Source of the DNA: Typhlomys cinereus
Lineage: Eukaryota; Chordata; Mammalia; Rodentia; Platacanthomyidae
Direction: 5' to 3'
Length of the DNA stretch: 64,000 nt
Assembly (NCBI GenBank): GCA_023101885.1
Contig: JALPQD010000403.1
Span: 1,020,685 to 1,084,684 of the forward strand
Shown piece by piece: positions 24,529 through 37,530 of this stretch. The notes beneath the pieces are model-generated. The model worked only from the letters and a program-made list of their open reading frames with translations, searched no databases and was not told the origin of the DNA. A program made the position numbers and the translations under genes. Position 1 is the stretch's first letter. Each line of letters opens with the position of its first letter.

Positions 24529-24735
24529 GCGGCCCTGGTAGGTGGAGCCTGGGAAATCCCAGAGCAAAACAAGGAGATAGAAGAATCCAGGATGATTCCC
24601 GAAGTTACCCTTGGTCCTCCACAGAGACACACAGTATATACTCTGATACACACACACACACACACACACGTGCATATTCACACACACACTAAATAAATAG
24701 ATTAAATATTTAAAAAAAAAAAAAAGAAAAAAAGA
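24415..24735 (+). mobile_element. B2-like SINE, older subfamily
   Basis: Head 'gggctggagagatggttcag', then 'gttaagactctgcctagcaa', and a (CA)n tract at 24650-24670 before an A-rich tail. It differs from the young subfamily in the stem region (GCCTAGCAAGCAGAAGG rather than GCCTTGCAGGCGGAAGG) and has lost its CpGs. Confidence 0.88.
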
Positions 24736-26115
24736 ACACTCCTCACCCCAAACACACAAAGCATATGAGCACAAAGTTCAGGAAAAAAGAAAGGAAAGGT
24801 ACCCAGGTGATCAGTAAACAAAAATGAAGAAATTTAAGCAAAAATTCACTGCAACAAATTCAACACAAATAAGCACCTTGGGCTGGGTCAGGACACTACG
24901 GAATATCCCCAGGCTCCCTGAGAATGACCGCTCAGGAAGACCATCCCACTTGGATCTGCGTCCCTTGGTTCTCACTTCCTGTGAATCTGCCGCAAATGCT
25001 GCAACATTACGCTTGGTCTCCACAATGCCTGCTGCAGGTATATCAAAGGTAAAAGTAAGATAGAATTATCTGATTTATAGTACGAAGACAGTTGAATCTC
25101 CTCAGAAACTATGTGAAAATGATTGGCATGTGACTGAGAAGAAGGCAAGAATCCTCGTGCTGATCCCACGCTTTGGTTTGGTTTTCTTCTTATCCTAGAG
25201 ACTGGAAACCTGTTCTTGAGTCTGTGACTTCTGGAAATTTGAAAGATATCTAAAAGATCTTTATTCTGGCTAATATGTATAAGTAATTTATGACAAATAT
25301 GATTTGCTAGATCTCACTTTGTATACAAAACTAAACTAATTTTAAAAATAATTTTCGTAAGTCGTGTTACTTCTTTAGTCTCCGAATCCTATTCTGTATG
25401 AAGAACATCCTGGAAACTTACTATCTGTGCCTAATAGTCGATGGTCCAAACACTCATTATCAGTCTTCAATGGAAGGTGTTCTTTCGTGTGACCCAAGAT
25501 GTAAAAGGAAAGCCAGATTCACGAAGATGAATCTTAGACGTTTCCATGAAATTGATTTTCCAAGCTGTGGTTTGCTGCTATGATTCACCTCACAGAGTGA
25601 ACGTTCAGAGCCCTCGAACTGAGGGGTGTGCTTCCCAGGGTACTTCTGTTCACACTAACTGCAGCGCCCTGAGTCTATGCACTTGGAGCTCTTGGAGCAA
25701 GGCGGCTGATCAGCGTGTAGGGGGAGCCCAGCATGAAGGGAGGGAAAACCAGTCCTATGACTCCATGCAGACCACAGCCTAGAGACCCGAGGCCCAGTAG
25801 ATCCACCACACAGAGCCCCAACCTTTGCAGCCCATCTGATAAGCCCACTGGCACACGTGTGAAACCTATTAAGAGCAGTGATGAACAAAATGAGCGAGAC
25901 TATAAACTAATCCCCATGGTGAACTTTGAGGAAACGCTTTGGCTTTATCCAGATTAAAATCAGGATATGTTACAGTGTTTTGCAGAAACATGAGGTGTGG
26001 ATTGAGAGCCAGGAGGGGAGACACTGGTACTGACTTCCATAACAGGGACAGAAATCCAACATTAAAATTAAAGGAATGCCAAAGAAGAAGGGAATGAGAC
26101 AGCTACAGGAGATGT
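24736..26115. other. Unrecognised sequence
   Basis: No gene or repeat family recognised; open frames are short. Confidence 0.4.
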
Positions 26116-26337
26116 ACACTTAAACATGCATCACGAATGGGGAAATATTTATAAGATATCTAAAAACACTAACACTGTTATTAAATTGATTTTTAAATTG
26201 ACATAGAAAGAGAACGCTCCCAGGGCTGGAGAGATGGCTCAGGGGTTAAGATTCTGCCTAGCTAGCAGAAGGTCCTGAGTTCAGATCTCAGGTCCCACAT
26301 AAAAATATCAGGCAGAAACAGCAGTGGCCTGTACTTC
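26116..26337. repeat. Dispersed duplication, copy 2 (includes truncated SINE)
   Basis: Matches 24316-24528 at roughly nine of ten bases by eye. The SINE portion (from about 26224) stops abruptly at 'gtggcctgtacttct' without a CA tract or A-tail, which fits a duplication breakpoint rather than a truncated retroinsertion. Confidence 0.85.
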
Positions 26338-26957
26338 TCAGCATGTTGGATAGCATTAGCTGTGAGGTTTACTTGAGCATGCCTTCTCAATGCGGACCCC
26401 TGGAGCAGCACTGAGCTGTATCAGCAGATCAACCAATGCAAGGTGAAGGAGCCACTGAATCCCAAGAGGCAGACTGTACACAGGATTGTAGGAACGGCAG
26501 GTTTGGTAATGGTTGCCACCAAGGTTCCATTCTTCAGGTTACTTACTATATAGCTAACACAACATTGATGATCTTCTAAGTCCTCAATTCAGAGCCCCAA
26601 GGTGTTTTGTTGTTTTTTACATATATTCAGTTAGTTCATATTCACAAGCTGTCTTAATGTATATGTGGATTTGTTGATGGGTTCTCAATGAAATAAATCT
26701 CATAGCAAAAGCTGAAAACGTTAAATTGATACTAAATCAGCAGGCACAGATACAACAAAAATTCTTTTTCAAATATCGAAACAGGTCAGGGTTTAAAATC
26801 GTGCTTCTTCTGGGAGAACAATTTTGTGCAAGAAAGGAATTGCTGGTAAATATTGGAACAGGAGAAAGTAAGTTAGTGAATCAGTGGTCTTAGAACCATG
26901 TTGCAGAACCAACTGGTTGATGGTTCTGTAAAAGATTCTAGCATTTTTAAAAATATG
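26338..26957. other. Unrecognised sequence
   Basis: No gene or repeat recognised. Confidence 0.4.
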
Positions 26958-27235
26958 GGGCTAAGGAGATGGCTCAGGAGTGAAAGCCTTTGCCTCAAAA
27001 GCAAAAGGACCTGAGTTCAGAACCTGAATCCCACGTAAAAATGCCAGGTGGAAATGGCAGTGACCTGTACTTCCAGCCCTGGAAGGTGGCGCCTGGGACA
27101 GGAAGAGCAAAGCAATATGGAAGGAGAGTAATCCAGGATGGTTTTTAAAGTCACCCTTGAACTTCCATACAGGCACACATACTCAAGTGCCTTCATGTGT
27201 ACACACATCACACAAACACACACACATACACAAAA
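26958..27235 (+). mobile_element. B2-like SINE, older subfamily
   Basis: Diverged head 'ggggctaaggagatggctca', then 'aggacctgagttcagaac' and 'cccacgtaaaaatgccaggt', ending in an (ACAC)-rich tail near 27200-27230. Confidence 0.82.
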
Positions 27236-28300
27236 TCAGTGCATGGGAAAATGTGTGTGGTGTAAGGGTGTGTATGTGCATGTATGTGTGCACATGCATG
27301 TGTGAAAAGAGAAGTGTCTTACAAACGTGGGCCACACGTGAACACATGCTATGTGTATCACCTGATTTTATTCCCGACTCTCCACTTATCACCACAGTGA
27401 TGCTTTCTGGGTTTTCTGCTCATGGCACAGAAAAGCCCTCAATTATTATATGTATCCAAAACAATGTACAAATTCAATTATTGTCCTTCAAAACAAAAGC
27501 CGCATCTCTCCATTTCTGTCAAAGCGATTTTAACGAAAACTTTTCTGTTGCAGTCATCTGCAAAGAATTGAAATGACGATCCCTTTAGCATTTGCTTCCC
27601 AAAATCCCTGCTGTTCCGTTTTTCTCTTTGAAATTCCAAGGTACTAATATACCATACTGCAAATGCACAGTGCTTTTCTCCAGAAGGCCCTACTGGCCAA
27701 ATAGAAATATTTCCCTTCAGATCCAGGAAATGGTATTTCGTGATTAAATTAGTTTGAGCAATACAGCCCTGTATGTTTTATATTGCAGAGCTTGTAGCAG
27801 ATGGCCTAGGCATTCTTACACTGAAGTAAGCTTCAGTTTGCCAACCTCAGTTAAAAAAAAAGTCTTTCAAATGTTTGCTTTGGACTGAATGGCTACAAAA
27901 TGGGAGGAGAACCATATGCAATCCTTATCGTTGAGGAAAAATATTCCATAAAAATACTGGATTTCATTATAGCCCGCTTTGTGTGACCAAGATGCAGGTT
28001 TGGTTGCTAGAGAAATTACATCGTTAGGATACTGTAAGTCTGCTTTTCGTTAGCCCAGCTGCATGGCCAGCCAGCCTGTGATCCCAGCCCCCTGCATCTG
28101 TGTGCCTACCCGCTGTGATTCATTACAATAACAGGAATTTGCTGCTGCTACGATTGAAATAAATCAGCTTTGTGGTCTGGCCAGTCGTTTTGATAACCGT
28201 GGCTCCACCTCAAATTTGCTGCCTGGTCTTATGTCATCTTCAATGCAGTCTAGCCAAAGAGGCAAACAAACAGATATATATTTCAGGAATTTATATTTTA
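27236..28300. other. Unrecognised sequence; possible conserved non-coding block
   Basis: A TG-rich stretch (27250-27305) follows the SINE. The part 27955-28260 is non-repetitive, of balanced composition and free of simple repeats, with several AT-rich homeodomain-like cores. It is flagged as a candidate conserved element only because of its look; no function is shown. Confidence 0.3.
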
Positions 28301-28480
28301 AAAGTAGCTATTGTGGGCCAGGAGTCTAACTAGAACCTTCCGCGACATTGACTTGTTTAATCCTTTGAACATCACAACATCGATATTTAATAATTCTCTA
28401 ATCCTGCTATAATTACACTAAGGGATGGTTCTCCTCAGCTCTGTACCTTGCCCCCATGGGCTTCCAATTGGCACACAGCT
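28300..28480 (-). mobile_element. Possible MIR fragment
   Basis: The order 'gtgggccaggagtctaacta' then 'cttgtttaatcctttgaaca' and 'atcacaacatcgatatttaa' loosely matches the MIR reverse complement (a 'tttaatcctcacaacaa'-type core). Old and diverged. Confidence 0.4.
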
Positions 28481-29384
28481 TGACCGTACAAAGGGCTCTG
28501 ACTCTAACAGGTAGAGGGGAAGAAGGGAAAGGGAAAAACTAGGTCTTTCACACCTCTCTGAGACGCACATTTATCTGTGCCTTGTGGGTTATCACGGAGC
28601 ATGATATACACTGGTCTCTCTACAAAGCTAAGGGAAGACCAACCAACCCAGAGGCTTCTACCTAGTCACCTCCATCCTCCCTTGGTTTGACTCCTCAATT
28701 TCTCTTTTTGTTGTATATATGCTTCCACAATATATTAAAAATAGTTTGTCTGAAATTTAAGTGGAGTTTGATCCCCGTATCTCTCTTCGTTCATGTTACT
28801 CTAACCTAAGCTGACGTTCCCAGACCCTCCTCATACTCCCTCCCCAAAACTCCTCAGCTGTGTTAAACATTCTACTAGGCTGACTGACTAAAACTTAACA
28901 GGTTATGGAGAACAATTTCACTGCTCTTCTGTAACTTGCTTACCTGATGTTTCCACAAGTGTATTTTTTGAAGTACCTCAAATTATGATTGTCTTTGTTC
29001 TGTTATTATAAACATTTCATGAAGTATGGTATTTGGGGTAACCTGAATCTGTGTTCCTGGGCCATGGTCACTCGTATTTGATTCCAGAATAAATCCTCTT
29101 ATTCATTTTGAGGCAGTCAGTGATGGATGCTGGTTTCCTTGAGTGACAGGAGAAGGTTGCGGCAGGAACAGTTCATTCTGCTGCTCTTTCTCTTCCCCCT
29201 GGCACCGGGCATCATGCCCCCAGCTCACAGCTTCTGTGTGTGCAGCCTCGAACACAACGAACACCCAGTTTCCACTCTGACGTCCATTCTGATGTCGCCT
29301 CTGGGTGAGGGTCTCCCAGCCCACCTTATTGCTAGGATTTGAATGTGCCCGCATGCAACCATACTGAGGGAGTCGTGTAAAGGT
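28481..29384. other. Unrecognised sequence
   Basis: No gene or repeat recognised. Confidence 0.4.
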
Positions 29385-30175
29385 GTGCTTTGTTCTGATT
29401 GGACTCAAGACCAACTTGTCAGAATGGAACACATTCCCGTTACTGTTAACTGGAACAAGAACCTATAAAAGGGAAGGAAATAAATCACTAGGGAAGAACA
29501 GGCTATAAACGTATAGATAGGAAGACTGCACACCAAACTGCTCTGTGAATACCTGTTGTTATACCCGTAGATTGGAAGAGTACTTAGCACTCAGCCTAGA
29601 AGTCATCTTCTACAGCAGAGGTAGAGATAGAGGATCGCAACCTCCTGACAGGATGCAGCTAGGGCACTGGAAGAGCAGTGAAGTGGACAAAAAAGGCCAG
29701 GTAGAATGCAGATCATCGATGACCCTACAATGCTCACCCAGTATCAGGCCAATCTAATCTCTCCCCATCCTAAGGCTCAGGGAACTTTGTGGAAGGTTCA
29801 CTGTTGGCAGAATTGCTGCATCCAGGAACTCACTGCAATGAGATTTGTCCTTATCATACCAACCTGCCCCCATAGACTATCGATCTCAGGAGAGACAATT
29901 ACATGCGGGGGAAACCTTGGGGACTAGGGCTGGATGAGTGAAGGGGAATCAGTGGGGCAGCCCGAGGAGGAGCCACAGAAAAGTCTGAACCCCCACAAGA
30001 GTAAACAAAACAGAGGAAACCCTGGAGCCCATAGACGCAGACAGATAATAGGGTGGGAAGGACTGAGATAGGTTTATGAAAGGAGAAGATGGGGGATGAG
30101 AAGGAGGGGGGAAGGAGGGAGGCAGGAATAAATACTCATATGCTTGTAAAACTAGGGACAAAATTTAATTTTTTT
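29385..30175 (+). mobile_element. Old L1 3'-UTR fragment
   Basis: It begins 'gtgctttgttctgattgg', has 'cagatcatcgatgaccctac', and ends in a G-rich purine tract (30050-30125) and an A-rich tail (30160-30180). The same order is seen at 60290-60660 and, inverted, at 18420-18950. Confidence 0.7.
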
Positions 30176-30475
30176 AAAAAGGTGTGCTTTAGGTTAGGGT
30201 TGTGTTTTATGGGTGGTCTAGACTTACCACAGGAGTGGAGTCCTAATAAAAAGATGAACTTACGCCTCCTCCTTGCTTCTCTCAGCATGTTCTCTTGCCT
30301 TCTGTCTCCCACCATGGAATTATAGAACCAAAAGCCCTTTGCCAGAGGCAAGCGCTCAACCTTGGAATTCCCAGACTCCCAAACTCTAGAAATTACATAG
30401 GCATTCTTTATAAGCTACCTGATCTCAGATGTTCTCTTACAGCAGCACCAAGCTGACCAAAATACTATATTCATA
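30176..30475 (+). mobile_element. MaLR-like LTR 3' part
   Basis: 'ctctcagcatgttctcttgc', 'caccatggaattatagaacc' and the closing 'cttacagcagcaccaagctg' follow the forward layout of an MST/MLT1-type LTR 3' half. Confidence 0.6.
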
Positions 30476-31456
30476 TTTAAGTTTCCCAAAGTCTTCTTAC
30501 AATTAATGTGACTTTAGTTGTGCATGGTCCTACCTGTTTAGAAGTCAAGTATTAGACCACCTTGGGCTTGACAAGGGCACCTGATGCACAGTTGGCCACA
30601 CAGCAGCTGTACAAGAGAATGACTCCTCCAAGGAATTCTGGGGACTCCCTGATATGCTAATGAAGACTGATGCCCGCTACCCAATAAGGCAGTTGCCAGT
30701 GGCCTTACCAGCCATGCCTATCCAATTGCAAAATGTCTGCAGTCACCCCAAGGCTTGGGTCACATGTTGACATTGCTTTTTTTTTTTTTTCTTTCAAATC
30801 CAAGGCCAGTTGGCATTGCTTCTCTGTCACTCACCTCACTTATCTTGAGATTCCTTCCTTATCGTCTATGTTATCTTCCAGACTGGGTAAATGTGGAAAG
30901 AGCAGAAACCACTTCCTGGCTTCCCCCAGCTGTGTGGAACTAGCATCCATAGTGTTCAGATATATGTCCAAGTGCTCCAGCTGTCAGATTCCCCCGGAAT
31001 CTGAGTCTCAGCCAGGCTACCTGGCATCAGGTCATGGTAAATGAAAGTTTCAGCAGACACTGAACAGATACAGATGTGGACATAGTCACCCTTGCAAAGG
31101 TTAGAGGGTTCCCAAGAGGAGAAGGCTGTCATGGCTACAGCTATAGTTATTCCCCAAGTCATACAACTTGTCACCAGCAAAATAGGCAGAGGCAAAACAT
31201 GACACTAGGCAGAAAAGTAACCAGAAAAGTAACCCAGTTTACTGCTTGTCAGCCCTTCCAAAGACATCTAGAGGGTGGATTTTAGGCTCGCCGGTCTGCT
31301 GAGTCTCTAACAATACAGAACAAGATGCAGCTCTAACTTTGGTTTAACACAGGTCTGTGGTTTTCTTCCGTTCTCCATTCAACCTTAATTCTTTTGAGAA
31401 CAAGGATGCTCTGTAACCCCTGAAGCCAAGAGATGGGCTTTTATAAGGGACATCCA
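30476..31456. other. Unrecognised sequence
   Basis: No gene or repeat family recognised. A T-run lies at 30777-30791. Confidence 0.4.
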
Positions 31457-31705
31457 GGGCTGGGGAGATGCCTCAGGAATTAAAGACTTTGCCTCACGAA
31501 AAAAGAACCTGAGTTCTGATTCCTCAGATCTCACATAAAAATACCAGGTGGAAATGGTGGTGGCCTGTTATTCCAGCCCTGGAAAGTGGAGCCTGAGAAA
31601 TCCCAGCGCAAAGCAATAAGGAGGTGGCGTAATCCAGAATGATGAGAAAAGCCGTCACAAATGCTCACAGAAACACTGCAATACTAGGTATCTTCAGTCC
31701 AGGCA
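31457..31705 (+). mobile_element. B2-like SINE, oldest-looking copy
   Basis: Head 'gggctggggagatgcctcag', then 'gaacctgagttctgattcc' and 'cataaaaataccaggtgga'. Strongly diverged, with no clear CA tract. Confidence 0.75.
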
Positions 31706-34190
31706 AATAGACACATAAAACTAACTACCATAAACACGTCAGACACTAGCAGACAAACCTCTTAACATTTGTCAATTAACTTGCAAAAGCGGGCAGGAGT
31801 GTGTATCTCTGTTCTTTCTAGGAGATCACAGCCTTCACTCGTTGATATGTAGTGGGAAGACATCCTCACTATTGAGTCTTCCTTCTACTAACATGGCATG
31901 TCGCCCTTCTCTTGTCATCTGTCATTTATGTGTGGGGCTCCATTGCCTCGTAAATCCATATTCAGCCAAGCAAAAAATCCACAGGAGGACAAAGGAACTA
32001 GAACTTCTTCCTTCCACAGCCCCTTTCCCCTAGGAAACGAATTTGTCACATTGCTGATTCATGGTCACATTCCATCCAGTGACACAGGTGTTTGCCAACG
32101 ACATGTTCTTCCAGGCATAATAAAATTGAATCTTATCTCTACAACTAGAGCTAAGTAAGAGAATTACCTTAATTAAATACCAATGAATTCAGGTTCATGG
32201 CTCTAGGACCGACCCCTGGAAACACTAGAAAATCACTTTCCTCTGTCGTTTGGGCACATGTTCACCTGTGGCATTCTGATGCGTGTACTCAAGGAGAAGA
32301 GATCTGATATTTCATTTTCAAAGTGGTAAAGTGACCTACAACTCAGTGATAAAAAAAAAGCACAGGACTAACATGACCACTGAATACAAGGTCAAATGCT
32401 GTGGATGCACGTGACCTTCTGAACTAGAATATTTCTCCACCCACTACCCCCACTGGACTCGTAGATGATATTGTTTGTTCTAAATATATTAAGTTGTGCT
32501 CTGGCATCCTGTAGGCTGTTTCAGTTCCAGGGACTGAAAACTGTTGAGTGTGGGAAAGCTATTTGAAAAATAGAGTAACAGATCCACACACATAAAACTG
32601 AAGCCTGAGAAGTGGATTGTTTTTCCCAGCAAACAGGTTGAATCCAGAAAGGAGGAAACGCACAGGGCACCGGAACAGGGTGAATGGCCCAATTGTGTGA
32701 CAAGCCATTCAGCAAAGAGGCAATGAGGCTCGCTGTTGAGCCCGCCGCTCATGTTTTGGATCAGAATTCCCTCTGAGCCATTTACTTTCAACACAATAAA
32801 CTGCTGGAATTCTCATCGCACATGAGTTAGAATATTCTTCGGAGATGAAGAGGTACTTCAAGGTTGCAGGAAATACTTTGTTCTCACCTTGATCTTGGCA
32901 AGGTTTTTCTTCCTTGGCATGTTAACTTGAGTTGTTTTCAGTTTCTGTTGCCACCTGAACCATCCCTCATACAGTGACCCAGCCTTAGAGAATTCAAGGC
33001 CCTGGAAGCCCTTTCCAGAGCTTACCCCCATTCCTACTTGCCTACTGGGCATCTCTGGCGAGGATCCACAAACACTTCAAATTGTTCGTGCCCCCGATTT
33101 AGTCCAGTATCTTTTCCCCTAAGTGGGCCCCTCTTCCTTTCTGTCCTAAATTACTTCTGCGATCTCAGACAGCACTGAGCCGTAAGACTGATCTCTACAG
33201 CTGCAAAAATTATGATCCTCGCTGCACTGTCCACTGTCCTGTGGTGTCCCTGGGTCTCGGGTCCCCTATGTCTGCTTTCCCCTGGTCCAGGGAACACCAC
33301 AGTCTCAGGTGGGCTCTTCTGCAGCTTCTGGTGGGCTTATCTTGTCCTATCTCCTTTCCCATCCTGCACTAAGCTCTAAGAATGAATTCAATGTCAGGGG
33401 GTCTCCGCCCAAGACCCCCTGAAAACTCACTACTAGCAACCATCAGCCTGTGTGTGTAGGAGTAGCGTCACCCATCCACTGTTCTGGCCTCTGAGGGACA
33501 CACTCGTATTGGCCCCAAGTAGCCAGTGTCTGGAGCCCAGGACTGAATCCGGCCTTCCCCTCTTATGCCACACCTCAGCACTGGGTGCTTGATTCCAGTC
33601 CCACCACTGCTGTCCTGAAAGCTTCATATGAGTCTGTTGCCTGTTCAATACAGCCCACTTGCTTCTGTTAGCAACAGTCTCACACCCCTGCATCCGCCTG
33701 GCTGCTCAGCTGAACCCCAATCCTCATGTGAGTGCAAGGCTCCCCCTGTACTTGGGGACTGCCAAACATACGCACATCCCACAGCTGCCTCATCACTGTC
33801 TTACAAACCTGTTCCCACCATCCCAGCATCCCCCACAATCCTAGCTCACACACTGGCCATGGAAGATGGTCTTCGGAGTGGACAGAAATGACTTTGTTTA
33901 GTATGGAAAGAGAACTTCCTCTTGAGTTTGTATGAGTGGACTCCTGCAAGGCCGCCACAAGATGTTTCACATCTCATTCACCTTTTCCTTTCTTTTCTTT
34001 TCTGAGCTGAAATGTCCCATCCAGGAAAAGAGGGAGGAGGCTAATGAGACTTAAGGCAAACAACTCCAAAGTCGCAAGTTCCTAAAACTAAGAAGATTCA
34101 CAAGGCCCCTCCCCAAAGTGACATAAGCAATAACAACTTCAACCTATCCAGTTGTCTGCAAGTCATGAAGGGAGCTGCAAAGATAAATTT
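31706..34190. other. Unrecognised sequence
   Basis: About 2.5 kb with no assigned repeat or gene. Open frames stay below 105 codons and overlap in antisense. Confidence 0.4.
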
Positions 34191-35480
34191 CTTGAGTTTC
34201 CTCCAAATTGGGATGGCCTTTTTGGTGATGTAGCCACCTTTCAGTCATCCATTCTCCTGTAACTGCAATAAGCCATGGTTCACCATGTTGGACTCTAATG
34301 GCATTTGCAAAATGACAAAGTTATTGCAACTGCTGTTGACTGCCTGCCAGAACAAGACAGTAAGACTCTATTGAAGACTCTACTACTTGATTTGGTGGCA
34401 GAACATGGAGACATTACGTGGGGATTGAGCTGGATGTGTCCTCTCCCTGCTGACTAGTTTTCATAATGTCACAGGACACTATACAGGCTGCCCAGGAGAT
34501 AATTATGGCCAATGATCCTTCTCAGCTGTGGACTCTATGTATTACATTATGTGTCAGGCAAGATGTGCCAGCTAATGCAATAATAGTACAGACTATAGAT
34601 CCAGCCAACTTTCTGAATAGATTGAAAAAACCTTCTCCCTTGGGAGGGAATTCACATTTAATACAGTAATCTGTGGCTATGGAGGCCATACTGTGAAAGC
34701 AACTGTTATTGTTTAAATGAAAGGGATGTGCCTATCAAATTGCATTTTAAATATTTATGTCTGTGCCTATAGATTACTGTGGCTGTCAACGTTGGCCAGG
34801 AAGCTTCTTGAGTGAGCAGTGATTACTGCAGAGAATTATAACCTGTCAAGTCCCTGAGGCTAAGTGTCTGTGATGTAGCACCATGGCCTAGGACTTGGCT
34901 AAAGTTGCTGGAGAATAATCAGGCATCTATGTCACCCCCTTTCAAGGCTCAGAGGACACCATAGAAGAGGGGCTAGGAAGAAGGCAAGAGCCAGAAGAAG
35001 AGAGGCATGTCGTAAAGCGCTACCCTCTGAACGTGACAGCCATCATCTTCATCAGAGCAGCTGTGACTACAGGCAAAAGATCTTCAAGATCGGCCCTACT
35101 GGCTATTGTTATTCCATCACAGACGGAAGGGTGAGAAGGGTCAGTGGACTCTCACTTGAGGGTCCAACTACTCCCTCCTGCATCTCCCAGCCCATTAGTG
35201 GCCTTGTGATCACAAGTGTGTGCTAGCATCATGTGGAGGCTTAGCCAAAGGGGGATTCCATCTATGTAGTCATGGTCAGACTTTTGGTGGTATAACTGCT
35301 TTACAGTCGCTCATGTTCCTGTAAGTAACTCCTTACCCGTGCCATGTGAGAAGGTCCAATAGCATAGGTTTTCCAAGTCGGCATCCATTGGCTCATTTGT
35401 TGGCGCCCTATCTTGAAGGGGAATAGGCCTATGTTCATATCTATTCTGGAAAAGATTTAAAAACCTGAGCAGCAGTTCAA
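34191..35480 (+). other. Probable old repeat mosaic, unassigned
   Basis: Two stretches share a rough order ('ttggtgatgtagccaccttt' near 34219 and 'ttggtggtataactgcttta' near 35284, each followed by 'cagtc'). The segment 35000-35130 ('cagagcagctgtgactacag') resembles rodent L1 or LTR 3' wording. I cannot name the family. The 67-codon frame at 34466-34669 is unsupported. Confidence 0.3.
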
Positions 35481-35754
35481 TAAAGATATGTGATAAAATA
35501 TTTCAAATGAAGATTAGACTTGATACAGTGTGGGCAATCACCCCCACACGCCAGAGTGTATAATGCAAGTGAGTTGGGGATCATTAGTTAGCCTGGGGTG
35601 CTTTCAGCAGCCAGCTGTGGTGAATGAAAAGGAAAGGACCATGGTACCCGGCTGAACCAAGCATGTGGCTCCAGCAGTCAGCAAGACAGGGTAGAATGAA
35701 ATACTAGGCCCAAACCAGATGAGCAATGTATCCTACTGCACACATTTCCATGAT

Positions 35755-36035
35755 AAAATCAATTTAAGAGAGAAAAGGTTTATATTGACTTCCTGGGGGA
35801 GAGGGGTGTAGTTCACTGAAGTAACAAAGATCTGGTAGCAGGCAGGAAAGGTATGATGGCAGGAAGTAGGATCAGACTACACGACCCCAAGACCTGTCCC
35901 CAGAGTTGTTCTCCCTCTATCAAGGCTCCACCTCCTCAAAGTTCCATAGTCTCCCCAGAAAGTACCACCAGCTGAGAGCTGGGGACAAAGTATTTCCACT
36001 TTGGGGAACATTTTTCACACTCAAACCACATCCTG
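35755..36035 (-). mobile_element. MaLR-like LTR fragment
   Basis: 'gagagaaaaggtttatattg', then 'aaggctccacctcctcaaag' and the closing 'cacactcaaaccacatcct' match the reverse-oriented LTR layout of 4805-5145 and 6985-7350. Confidence 0.6.
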
Positions 36036-37009
36036 TCCCTGAATCCCATTGGCAAAACGATGCAAAATGCCCTTCAAAAGTTCAAAGTCTCTTCTGAGGT
36101 GCAGGACTGCCTCTTAACTGACCCTTTGTAAAATCAGAAAACATACATACTTCCAGCATACATGGCACAGGGTATGCATTTCCATTCTAAAAGGGTGTAA
36201 TGGGAGCAAAACAAGGAAATATTGGACCAAGGCAAGATTGAAACCCAGCAAGGCAAATAATCACATCCCATCCAACAGCATGATGAAACTGGCTGGGAAC
36301 CAACAGGCTTAGGGTAGCACCACCACCTCCATGGTCCACAACCCACATAGAGCAGCTCTGTCACATGCCTTTAGCATTTCTAGGTAGACATCCCATGATG
36401 CTGGCATCTCCAACATCCTGGGTTATCAATCACAAACTAGAGTTCATCTCAACTTTATAAAACACCATCTCATGGACTCCACAGAGTCAAGCCCTGAATC
36501 AGGCTAATTCCAAAAATACATTCTATAAATGTATGAAATTTTCAAAGAATAAATTTAAAATATTATTAAAAACAAATATTTGAAAATAGTTTCATCTCTA
36601 TTGAAAATATGCAAACTGTTTTTCCTATCTCAACAATGTAATATAACAACTATTTACATAGCTTTTATGTTGTTCAGATATCATAATCTACAGATGACTT
36701 GGAGTATAATGGGAGATCTATGTATATTATATGCACATAATATATGTTGTATATAAGAATCTTGGGCATCATCAGATCAAAGGAGCCTACAACCAACCCA
36801 TTAGGGATACCAGTAGATGACGGTGCACAAAGCAACATGTGCTATTTGTATGTATATTATTATAGCCTGATATAATGTGTCTTTGGAGCAAATAATGAAA
36901 AGTTTTATGTTTGGGGCTTAAAATTTTTAATGTAATCTTAAGATTGAAATATTTCATAACATTTTCTTCTATCACAATATATTTGTAACCTAAAGTTAAT
37001 AAGGGAAAA
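36036..37009. other. Unrecognised, AT-rich in the second half
   Basis: 36510-37000 is AT-rich. No gene or clear repeat identified. Confidence 0.35.
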
Positions 37010-37530
37010 GAAAATAACTCCAATAGTCCAACATTTAATAAATGTGGAGCTAAACACAAAGCAAAGCTAAAATTGAATTATGGCTAAGAGGTTCCAGAAA
37101 CCTCTAGAGCTTGGTCAGTTTTGTCCACAGAGAAAATTCTTATAGAACTAATTGCTTTTTAAAAATAAAAATAATGAAGTAAATGTGCTCTCAAACACAG
37201 GCAGGAGTGCAACAAAATTAAATGTTCCAAAATGAACAGGAATATATGTAAACATATATTTAAAAATATAGGAGGAAATTACTTAATGGAGAAGTAAAAT
37301 AAGCAGCTGGTTACTTAAAAAAACAGACAAACATCTTTAAATAGGGCCAAGAAAAGTAAAGGAAATCAAGTACAGTGTAAATAATAAACAAGGATGCGTG
37401 ACCACAGACACAATGGAGACCAAATAATTTTAAGGAAGCACTGCATTCAACTCCTCACAATGCATATGATCATTTAAAATATCTTAAGAAAGCAAATAGA
37501 GACAAAATGAGAGCATTTAAATAGAGTACG
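37010..37530 (+). mobile_element. Possible very old L1 ORF2 fragment
   Basis: Around 37285-37370 a plus-strand reading ('agctggttacttaaaaaaac') resembles the ORF2 segment between endonuclease and RT. It is strongly decayed. Confidence 0.3.

Noticed and set aside
32325..32400. ID-like wording 'aactcagtgataaa'
   Set aside because: Too diverged, with a low-complexity A run; not supportable.
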